A DNA stretch of 64,000 bases, taken from assembly GCA_943736015.1 (NCBI GenBank), contig OX031063.1, positions 41,742,672-41,806,671 on the forward strand, read 5' to 3'. Positions 32,701-44,700 of this stretch are shown piece by piece. How positions within the stretch are numbered: the stretch's first letter is position 1; every line of letters begins with the position of its first letter. The position numbers and the translations under genes are program-made. The DNA is from Tridacna crocea (Eukaryota; Mollusca; Bivalvia; Cardiida; Cardiidae). The notes under the pieces are model-generated. The model was given only the letters and a program-made list of their open reading frames with translations. It was not told the origin of the DNA and searched no databases.

Positions 32701-35700
32701 TAATTTTTTTTTTCTTTAGACAGGTTGTATCAAATTTTATCTAATAAGGCAAAAAATGATTTTTTTTTTCAGTCTGTTACTAGATAAGAGTATTTCAGGG
32801 GCTATTCACCATACAATGCAAAAACATACACAAACATGTGAAACTTTTCATGAGTGAATTCAACTCTGATCTTAGACAGGAGTACCAGAATACATATGGT
32901 ATGGAAACTTATCCAAAGAAGCTTATATACATGTATAACAACTTGTTTCAAATCAACAAATAAAATACAATTAAGTTCAGCAAAGTGAAAGATCATTTAT
33001 TTGCACAATAAACAAGTTACCAAGTTGAGAAATTATTCAACAATGACACATGAATTTGGCTCTACCAACACTGCAATGAGAGTATGGTAAGGACAATGTC
33101 ACTCTGTATACAGTGAGTCACCAATAACTGTTTCATTTCTCCATCCTCAGATGTTTTACCAATGATAGTCAAATAAAGTAAACAAATCATCATTTTAGCT
33201 TCTTGGAAAATAGCCAAGCTTTCAAGATCTACAGACAGACAACCTAATTCACACCAAACCCCCAAACGTCAAGTTAGATATAAAAAATACAAGGAATATC
33301 TGTCAAACTAGAAAAATGAACACCAAAAAGTGGTCAAGATAATATACCTTAAACATAGTTTTAACTTCCTGTGTATCACAAACTGACTCTTGCAGCACTG
33401 AATCACTTGTTTGAGCACGTACATCCACAATACTGATATCTGGGGTATTTTGACTCCAACCTGGAAATGGACATAAGAAAATGATCATTTGTTAAAAATT
33501 TTGTACCAAACTTTCCAAGGTCTGAAGAACCCTAATCACAAAGTCTAAAAACCATACAATCAAACAATCATCCCTGTTTAAATTATAAATTATCAACAAG
33601 ATTTAGGATATAATGAATACTGTATATATACATATTAAGATGTTGTTGCAAAGGAAGCAACTGTGCATAACATGACTGAGTCAAAACATTTTGTTATTTG
33701 CAACTTTCCTGCATGTGCAAGGACCTTACTACCTCATGATCAAGTTAGACATTGGATAAAATGGTTTCTATGGATCCATAATTATGTGAAGGCTTGCAAA
33801 GTATAATGCATCATAGAGATGGGCCATGCTCTGTGAAAGAGGGGCTTAATGCATCTGCACAGGCTGACCTGGGCCAAAACTTTTTGCTATTTGTTAATTT
33901 CTTGTATGTCCAAGGACCATTCTACTTTATGATTCAGTCAATTATATAAAAATTGTCTATTATGGATCTTAAATTAAATGAAATGCTTGATATCATATAT
34001 CAGGGAGATGCATTAAAAACCCTTTTGCAAGAGCATGGCTCAGAGGTAATTTAACTCTTAAACTCTTTTACCACACAACCACATTTTACACTTACGTCTA
34101 GGAAGGGACACCACCTCCACAAGCTGTGGATTGTGGTCTTTTATACTGGGAGTATTTGGATAGGTTAGAGTTGTCGCCAAACCTATCTGTGAGGCATTTT
34201 CACATGTCGATGGCACACTAGACCGCATAGTAATGAACTCTGGAGAAATTCGCACTTGTTGTTGTTGTTCACCGCTGGGAATCTGTGAGACATTTTCACA
34301 TGTGGTAGGCATACTAGACCTCATGGTGATGAATTCTGGAGAAATTCTCCCTTGATTTTGTTGTTCACTACTGGTGCTGTCTGGATCAAAGAGAAACAAA
34401 ATCAGTTGAGTTTAACTTTTTCCACAAGAATAAAGGAATGGATGAATGTTGTTTAACTCTTTAGCAAACGACAAAATTATTGGACTATTAACAAATTAAA
34501 AGCATCTGCAGACAACAAATCAGAATTTGTTAATATCATGATTTCTGACTTTGATATGATAGAAAATATTGTGGGAAAAGGAGAAAATGCTGGTTACCAG
34601 CATTTTCTCCTATTTCCAAAATGTTTTCTATAGGCTTCTTTCTCAGGGTTGTTAAAAGTCGGGATTGTGTGGCTATAGTTAATGACAGCTCTGGTTATTT
34701 AGGGACTAAATATCATAAAGTGCAACTTTTGAGCCAAAAACTATTTGAACAAAATGATGATATTAAAAAGGGTTAAATCAAGGACTATATGTAATCTCTA
34801 TATGAACACACAGCATTTTTCAGTGCCAGGGCAGTCCATGCCTACTCAAAAGTTGCAAGTGAAAAAGTTAAGCTTCTGAAAAGTAGTTTTATTAATCTTT
34901 CTTCCTACAATGTTTTCAAAAGCCATCTTTGTTAATGTAATTAAACCATTGTATGGTGTTGAATGTGATTTCTAACATTATTTAAGTTATGTCGCAGCAC
35001 CCAGTGCACCTATCCTATTGTCATGACTATCATTAATCCATGGAAAGAAAGTGGCTAAGCCTAGGATCAAACAAGCAACCCTTGTTCTTATGTCTTGTAT
35101 AGTACTGACTGTGCTACACAGCCTCGGTTACAGTGTTTAAAACTCACAGATGTGCAGTACAGGGTTAAATACAATTTTACCACTTCTTCCTGCTACATGT
35201 CGGGTAAAATTTCTCTGGTCATAGACTGGAGCTCTATGTCTTATGGGAGGATCTGTTGGAACTGACACCAGTTCATTCACCACCTGCCTAGCTTCTCTCC
35301 CAGATGATGGTCTCTTTGTTTTGGGAACTGCTGTATAGAAAAGATAAACCAACCCTTTACCAAACAATGCTCAGTTTTGATCCCAAAGGAAGAAAGAAGA
35401 AACTGCTGGCAACCAGCATTTTCTCCATTTCCAACCATTTTACTACCCTTTCATAATAAGCAAATCTAATCCTTATTACTCATTACCAAACAACAAAATT
35501 TTTAGTTTATCCAAATCGAAACCATTTGCAGATGACAAAATAAAATTGACTAAAAATTTGAAATTTGTTTCGTGAAGGGTAGAAACATTGTGGGAAAAGG
35601 AGAAAATGCTAAAAACCCTTTTTCCACAATGTCTTTTCTAAAGGCTTCTTTCTCAGGGTCGTCAAAAGTAGGTATTGTGTAGTAGCCATCTTTTTTTGTA

Positions 35701-38700
35701 GTAGTCTGCAAAGGCTTGTAAGTTAGACTGGTCTAAACTTTTGCTGTCAGTTAACCCTTTACTACATGATCCCAACTTTAAGTCAAAGGACTGAAGGTCC
35801 TGAAAGTCGCACTAATGGTGAAACCTTGATATTTTGGGACTGATAGATGGTCATCACCCTTTTACAGGACAATCTTGCTTTTACGTAATTCAAACAGCTT
35901 TGGAAAACAGAGCTGAAAGAAAGAAAAACTCATTTTTTTTTACTCAAGGTTTTCTTCCAATTAGACTCAAATTTAATGGTGTAGTCAAATTTGATTAGTT
36001 TTCAGCAATTCTTCGATTTTGACTAGTCTGCAATTTACTTGAGCAAATGCAGTTACTTGTAATAGGCAGCTTCCCACCAAGTTAGATCTTTTCATTTTTC
36101 TTTTTCTTTAATATATCAATGTTGGCATATAGCCTGACATAATATACCCAAAACAATATTAAATGTATGTCAATGGTCACCTCTATTACTTGGAACTTAC
36201 TGAAACAGTGCCACTGCATACCGATGCTAGTACTTGACAATTTTTGAAAAGGGACACATAAGGGACATCTCTGTGAAGTCATTTCAAAATCTGACCAACC
36301 ATTTCAGTGAAGAAGAATTTTCAAGAATTTCTTCATGTCCGAATAGTGCAAGTGGACCCCATTTACCAGAGCCATGTTTCTTGATGGATCAGAATTTCGA
36401 AAACATTTTTGAAAATGGTCACCCAAGGAAGATTGCTTTGAAATTATTTTAAAATCTGATCATGGGTTTCAGAGAAGGTGAATTTTCAAGAAATTCTTCA
36501 TTTCCATATAGTAGCCCCAATTCACCTGAGCCATGTTTCTTGGCAAATCAAAATTTCGCGAACAAGTTTTTAAAAGGGTCACCCAAGGAACATCTCTGTG
36601 AACTTTTTTCAATATCTGATCAGCCGTTTCAGAGAAGTAAGAATTTTCAAGAATTTCTGCATGTCCATATAAGTACAAGTAGCCCCCATTCACCAGAGCC
36701 ATGTTTCTTGACGGATTGAAATTTCGCAAACAATTTTTGAAAAGGGTCACCAATAGAACATCCCTGAGAAATTATTTCAAAATATGACCAGTGGTTTCTG
36801 AGAAGAAGAATTTTTTAGAATTTCTTCATTCCTGTATAGTGCAAATAGCCCCCATTCACCAGTCATGTTTCTTGACTGATCAAAATTTCACGAAAAAGTT
36901 TTGGAAAGGGTCACTTAAGGTAGTGGACCCGTAATAAGCATAGTGCAGCATGGCATAAAATTTCTGGACAGTTGATAAGACATATTTTGTACAGATATGA
37001 TACTATTGCACATTTTTGACTGAACAGAAATTCCTTCGGGGTCCGTCTTGAAATTATTTGTTGATAATTTTGTTAGTTTCCAGAAAAGGGAGGTAATTAT
37101 CATATCCATTTGTAATGAAATTATAGTAGTTATAGATTTATAAATGATAATTCTAGGAAGGACAAAAAAGAAAAAGTGGCTCGGTGAAAGTAGTACAATA
37201 GTGCTCATTTTTAATCTTAGCAAATTTTCTAGGGTAATATTATAGTGGAAATAGCTGTTTTCTATTACGGGTCCACTACGTTAAGGAACATCTCTGTGAA
37301 ATTATTTTAAAATCTGGCCAGCTGTTTCAGAGAAGAAGATTTTTAAAGAATTTCTTAGAAAACTGTTTGGTTGCCATGGCAACCAAAACTTTTGACGTAA
37401 TCAAATTCTGTGAACAATTTTCAAAGAGGACCTCCCAAGGAACATTCCAGCCAAGTTTGGTCCATATTGGCCCAGCGGTTTTGGAGGAGTTGATGTTTAA
37501 AGAATTGTTGATGACGCATGACGGATGACAGACACCAGGTGATCCTAAAAGCTTCCCTTGAGCATGTTGTGCTCAGGTTAGCTGAAAAAACAGTCCGAAG
37601 GTTTTTCATCTCAACCAAACTGACTCTCAAATTATAAAAAATATTTGCAAAGTAATTAATAACTATGCAATCTACAACAGGTTAAAGACCATTGTGAATA
37701 ATTAGTTTAACTCATTACCAGACCAGCCCAATTTTAGGCTTGTCCAAATTGAAAGCATTTGCAGACGACAAAATAAAAGTGACAGAAAATTTGAAATTTG
37801 TTTTGTGAAGGTTAGAAAAAATTGTGGGAAAAGGAGAAAATGCATTTTTTTCCCTTTCCCACAATGTGTTCTATAGGCTTCTTTCTCAGGGTAGTCGAAA
37901 CTAGGGATTGTGTGGTAATGGGTTAATCACCACATTAAATTTGTTACACTCTTTTTGAGTTTTGAAATTGTATCTTTGCTATCCAAACAATGTAATTATT
38001 GTATCAAATTCTTTCTCAAGGTAGTCAAAACTAGGGATTGTGTGGTAATGGGTTAATCACCACATTAAATTTGTTACACTCTTTTTGAGTGTTGAAATTG
38101 TATCTTTGCTTTCCAAACAATGTAATTAATGTATCACATTTTTCTGTTATATCATTTCTTTAAATGTGCTGATGCTTATGTTTTTTTTTTTTCATATATA
38201 AAACATATTTTTATAATGATGGATAAATATTTTTGAAGTATTCAATATGCTTTTTTTTTTTTCATTAATAGTAACTTTATCTTCCTTAAAAAAAAAATAG
38301 AAAGAAAAAAGTGATTTTATCACTAAGCATTTGATTGACTTCGCTATGTTTATTGTTAAATAAGTTTCATCATTGGTTTTAATCATGTAAGGCAAATTCA
38401 AAATAAAGCAAGAGTTATATAAATCGTCATGATGACGAATACGTAATTTCTATTAATTTTTACACAAATTGAAGTTAGAAATACTATAAAAATCATGTGT
38501 TCATTTTGACTACACATTGGGTACGTTTTGACTCCACTTGGGTAGGTTTAGACTTCATTTGGTTAAGTTTTGACTCCATTCGGGTACGTTTTGACTTGGG
38601 TACGTTTTGGTTTGAGTACGTTTTGACTGTAAACCCCTCAACAGTGCAACTGTCAATGTACGGTCGTAATTGCTGTATTTTACCTTGCGTTCCATATTTC

Positions 38701-41700
38701 ATGTTGTATTTACTGTATACGGAGGGGATGCAATATCCTTGTCGCCACTCTTTTGGGGTCCGAACAAATGCAGTAATCAACATTTTAACTTTACTGGTGT
38801 TAATCGTAATATGCGTTTGTTTTCTATCCCGTCCGCCATTTGCATTTTCTTAATCAAAGTACAATTTTGTACTTCAAACTTAAGCTGATCAAAGACCTAA
38901 AACACTAGAATTGATAGCAAAAGTTTTTGTCTGATTTCCATAAAATCGTGTAGGCATAATACCGTAAAACGCCCACCATAAATCGCGAAAACCCATGAAA
39001 ATCGAAATTATGTGTCAAAAAATTGCAAGTCTTTTATGTATTCATTTCGTTTACATCAAATACAATATTTTTCAACGGAATGAAGCTGAAAATTTCATTA
39101 AATTTCTTCGTTTAACTCAAAAAACAATGCCACATGTAAGCATTGACTGTATAGCAGAGGGGCGTTTTACGGTATTATGCCATCGTGTATGTAAGCGTTT
39201 CGCATGCAGTTTTATATGTTACAGAAGTTTTTTGATGTGTAATGGAATAGTTTTTGGGTGTTTTGGGGTATTCGAGTGGTTTGGGGTGTTTCATCCGAGA
39301 CGTACGTTACAAACTAGGTCAAAGCTGCGGAACGAAACAAATTTTCAAATTTAGAGCGAGTTTTACGATATTTAACCCTGAATTCATGGTTTGCATGGTT
39401 TAAAAGAGTTAATTTCAAATGACATCACTCGAGTCCGAAATTCCACCTTATAAGCGAAGCTCTACCGGTCTCGATAATACATGAATATTTACAGTAAAGT
39501 GCTCTCGATAAGCCATATTAATCCGCGATCCCTTTTAAACTCACATTAAGCACTGATGGGGGATATCATAGCTGAATTGTGTTTTCTTTACCCATCTAAA
39601 CAAAGATAGATGTTAAATTTTCACATGACATACAAAATAACCGCATTTTTTTTTTAATTTAAAATTTGAGTCACGTTCTCCTTTTTCTAGCGTAGGTATA
39701 TGAGTTATATGAGTTACCGGGTCCAGTCCCATCATAAAGAACAAATTCCAGACATACCAAAGAAAAAGTAGTTCTACAGCGATTGGGTTTAAAGCAGAGT
39801 AACTGCACCTCGTTTATGAAGTATATACGACGTTTTTGATCCAATTTTTTTCATGATTCTTCAACCCACTATAGACACCCCCCAACCCCCACCCTGAGCT
39901 CCTCGAGCTCATCGCAAAAAGTCGAACGTTTTGACAAACGTGCGACTTAAAAACCTTGAGAAATCAGACTTTTGAAAACATTATGGGGAAAAGGAAAAAA
40001 TATGCTGATGTGCAGAATCTTTTCCTAAGTGATTTCTCCTCATTACCAGACAAGTTCAAACATCTGAGCCACATCTGATTTTTCATCTGAAATTGCTTTC
40101 AAATCGGACAAGTATAGAACCCTATTGTCTGATAAAGTGTTCTAAAGCTCATCAAAATAGATGTGACATATTTGTTGAAAGTAAAGATAACAAGTATGAA
40201 CTTGCAATTCAAAACAAGGAATTGACATAAACAAGAGTCTTTTAATCCCAAGGATACAAATATTTTTAAATGTGCACCTCAAACTCAGCCCTACAAAGAG
40301 TAAGGTGTCCAAAACTTTGCTTAACAATGGCTTTGAGTTACCTGATTATCAAGTTTGTGTCTGGATCTAAGTACATATGAAAGCTAAAGCACCGCAGTAT
40401 ATTCATAAAGGGGCATAACTGTGTCAAAAATACTTTGACGGTTACCTACCACAATTGTTTAGGTTTCCCTTTCAATAGTTAACAAACACTCCAAGTTTGA
40501 AGTAAACATCTTCACTAAGGAGAGAGATCATAAAATTTCAAGTCTCTATGTCAAAATAGCCATAAAAAAAATATTTCAATAGTTACCTACCCCTGTTGTA
40601 TGGATAGTTTATATCCCAAGTTCAAAGTAAATATCTTCTGTAATAACAAAGGTATTATAAAATGTCTAAGTTTCTACACAACAATAACAACGCAGACCAC
40701 GACACAAGAGCTATAACAACACCTCAAAGTTTTCTTTGAAGTGAAGGGCATATGCAAACTCTGTATGAAATACAATTTCTCTGGTCCAGACCAGAGACAG
40801 ATCTTTCCTTTGGTCCAGAATGTGGTGGGAGGGAAAAGATTTAACTTTACAGAGTTTTGAAATCAACACACAAGTATGAACAAATCTGAAAGGTATATAT
40901 TCTGTGGGTACAATACTAGAACATTATGTGTTAATTATCAAATCTTTAAAGTTTACAGCTTTCGAAGATATTATGAGACAAGAAGAAATTGCATATAAAA
41001 AGCAAGATCTCCTTATCCTAAAATGTTTTCCATACTATAACTGTCTGGAAGTACTTGTGTAGCATACACTTCCAACTAGTCTTAATATGCCTACATATGG
41101 CCTGCAAAGTAGATGTTAAGCCCTTACGTAACAATACAATATCTTACTGCCCTTGGGTGGTTGTATGTTTGTATGGTGTGTAATGCCATTTTCAATATTA
41201 TTTTGCAATGGCCAGTGCACCTGTTCATTTGTACCCATATGAGATTTGTTGGGCCAGCAGATAGTATTAACTTGGAAGACTCTAAAATCAGTCATTTGGC
41301 AGACCAAGAAAGGCTTAAAAGCTGCAACTCTGACTTACCAGAATGGCTCTTGGTTTCTGCAGCTGTTTTGGGTCTTGTACCTGTCTGCAAACAAACAAAA
41401 GTACCGTCAGATCATGTTCATGTGACAGAAACTTTTATTATAAAATCTTGACTGGATGCAGAGATTTTTGCAATCACTAGCTTATTTTATCTAAACACAG
41501 CTGCTTACCAGCATATTCTCCTTTTCTCACAATGTTTGTAAAAGCTTTTATCTCTGGGATTATTAAGAGTCAGGATTGTGAGGTAAAAGGTTACATACAA
41601 TTTATATGATGAAATCTTAAACATTGTGGAAAGAAACAAATTGCTGGTTACCAGTAAGTTAAACTTTTCCCACCATATTATCAAGCTTTTAACCCCATGG

Positions 41701-44700
41701 TCATAAAGTACAGAATTTTTAGGTAAAAGGCTATGCTGTCAGCCTCCATACACAAACCAAGTTAATATTCCTGATTGTGAAGCTGTTAATTATACAGTAA
41801 TTATGTCCAAAAAAAAAACAAGAGCTTCGCAAAGCGGCACATATACGCCCGAAGGGGCTTGTCAGTGAAATGAGTTGAAATGACAGAAGGGCCATGAATG
41901 AAGAGTAGTTAATCTCCATGATATGTGAAAAATATTAAAGGGCAATAGCTAAAAAAAGAAGGGTGGCACAGTTACAAATTTTGTGAATTGCTGTTCTCCA
42001 CAAGGTGTTCTATCAGTTTTGAAAGGTTCAAGATCACAGCTTTCATATTTAAGAAATTATGGTCCAGACGAAAATTCAAAGAGAAAACTAACAAAGGGCA
42101 ATAACTTAAAAAGAAGGATGGCAGAGTTATGGTTCTTGTGCAGTGCACTTCTTCATAATGTGTTCTATTAGTCTTTGAAGTTTGAAGATGATAGGTTTTA
42201 AAGTTTGGGAGTTATGGCCTGGACAAAAATTCAATCTGAAAATTAACAAAGGGCAATAACTATAAAAATAAAGGTTGCAGAGTTATGGTTCATGTGCAAT
42301 GCACTTCTCCATAATGTGTTCTATCAGTGTATGAAGTTGCAAGTTATTAGCTTTTATAGTTTGGAAGTTATGGCCTGGACAAAAATTCAAACTGAAAATT
42401 AACAAAGGGCAATAACTCAAAAAATTAAAACTTGCAGAGTTATGGTTCATGTGCGATGCACTGCTCCACAATATGTTCTATCAGTGCATGAAGTTCCAAG
42501 TTAATAGCTTTTATGGTTTAGAAGTTATGGCCTGGACAAAAATTCAAACTGAAAATTAACAAAGGGCTGTAACTCAAAAAATAACAGTGGCAGAGTTATG
42601 GTTCATGTGCACTGTACTTCTGCATAATGTGTTCTATCAGTGTATGAAGTTGCAAGTTATTAGCTTTTATAGTTTGGAAGTTATGGCCTGGAAAAAAATT
42701 CAAACTGAAAATTAACAAAGGGCAATAACTCAAAAAATAAAAGTGGCAGAGTTATGTTTCATGTGCACTGCACTTCTCGATAATGTGTTCTATCAGTGTA
42801 TGTAGTTTCAATTTGATACCTTTAATGGTATGGAAGTTATGGCCTGAACAAAAATTCAAAGTGAAAAGTTGGTAATTTCAGAAATCAAGGGCAGATAATT
42901 TTGGAACGCAAACAGCGATAAAAATTCTAAGACCCAGGTGCACAACTAGACATCATAGAGATTCATTGTGGCAAGTTTCAAATAATTCCGATGAAAACTG
43001 TAGGAGGAGTTGCACACACAAGAAATTGCTAACAGACGGACGACAGACGGACAGACGGACGGACAGACGGACGACCGGGGGTATAACATAATACGACCCT
43101 TCGGGCGTATAAAAAGCCATGCTCTTGTAACTAGAACATAATCATTAAACTTCTTTCCTCAGCTAAGAGTATCAAATTTAACTCATAAGCGGCTGTAAGC
43201 CTGTAAGGTTTATGAATAACAATACATGTATCAACCTACCTTCATGGCAGTTTTGGATGGACCAGGGTTGAGTTCAGCATGTTTCCTTTTGATGAGCTGT
43301 ACTATCTCTGTGCACATAATAATTTTCCTTTCTGCAAATCCTTTGGCAAAAAACTGATCTTTGGTGATGGGTGGTTTGTAGGAGAAAACATCTCTGAGAA
43401 TCTTGAAATAAAGAAAAGGGTCTTGTCTGTCTGGTTTAATTTAACTCTTTACCAAACGACAAAATTTTAGACTGGTTCAAATTGAAAGCATTTGCAGACG
43501 ACAAAATAAAGGTGACTGAAAAATTGAAATTTGTTCTTGGAAGGGCAGAAGGGTAGAAAACACTGTGGGAAATTTTCTCCTTTTCCCACAGTGTTTTCAA
43601 AAGGCTTCTTTCTCAGGGGTAGGGATTGTGTGGTAATGGGTTAATTTACACCATCCTATGGAATCTGTGCAAAGGTCATTATCAACAACAATTCCTATAA
43701 AGCTTCAAGGTGTTGCACTTAAAATCACTCAGGTCTGATTTTTGTTTCAAGTAAAAATGACGAAGTTATAATTAGCAGCTCTGCCAAGAGTACAAGGTTT
43801 ACCTACAACCTCCACTAAAATCCCATCATTGGATTCTCGATTAATGCTATTCATTTGCCATAAAGAACATACTTTCCAAGATGACATAAAAATGTGGAAT
43901 TTGACAGTATAACAAGGTAAGGAAATTTGGAATGGATAAAAGTAACAATTACCTTGTATACAACTTCCATGAACCTGGCATCTGACCTACCATAGATTTC
44001 AAAGTTTGTGGACAGGATAAACTCAGCTACCTGCACACTGTACACAGTGAAGGCATAATGATAGATGGGTAAGTAAACTGTGGCACTGCCCTCTGTTAGG
44101 CTGAAATTTAGAAAAGATACAATTTTTTTTTGTCGTTGAGCTTAATTGAGTTTCAGGGATACATCTTTACAGCCAGAGAGTAAACAAAAGCTTTTTAAAC
44201 TTGACAGCATGTAGAATCTAGGCAGCTGTGTAGACAGATAGAAAAACTATAAAAGGTATATGAGATAACGAAACTTGAGGGATTTGTCTTTGATTTCAAC
44301 CAGAGCCTGTCATTGCGATGTTTTTGGATAGCCTCCAGTCCAGAAAATGAAATGCATTTTCTCTCTGGCATAATCTGTGCAACAATAACTGTTGGTGGCA
44401 ACACTGGCAGAAAGATAGTTTCATAAAATAAAGATGAAATTGATAATAAAAAAAAAAAAGCTGGATGAAAATGAGTAAAAATGTTTCTTTAAACATATTC
44501 ATTCTTTTTAGGTGAAGCAACTCACATTTACTATTTTCAATGATGGCATCCATGGAACTTTAATTTATTCCAAAACAACAAAAGTTTTAGAGTGTTTGTT
44601 TGTTTGTAATGGAGTTTAGCACCATTCTAACAGCTAAGGTCATATCACACCAGTCCCGACACATCTTTCCAAGCCACCGACTACTTTTCACACATGCATC

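Noticed and set aside
38493-38853. Open frames of 96-119 codons in both directions
   Set aside because: Overlap a 17-18 bp minisatellite in a CEP44 intron; no recognisable protein and no splice support.
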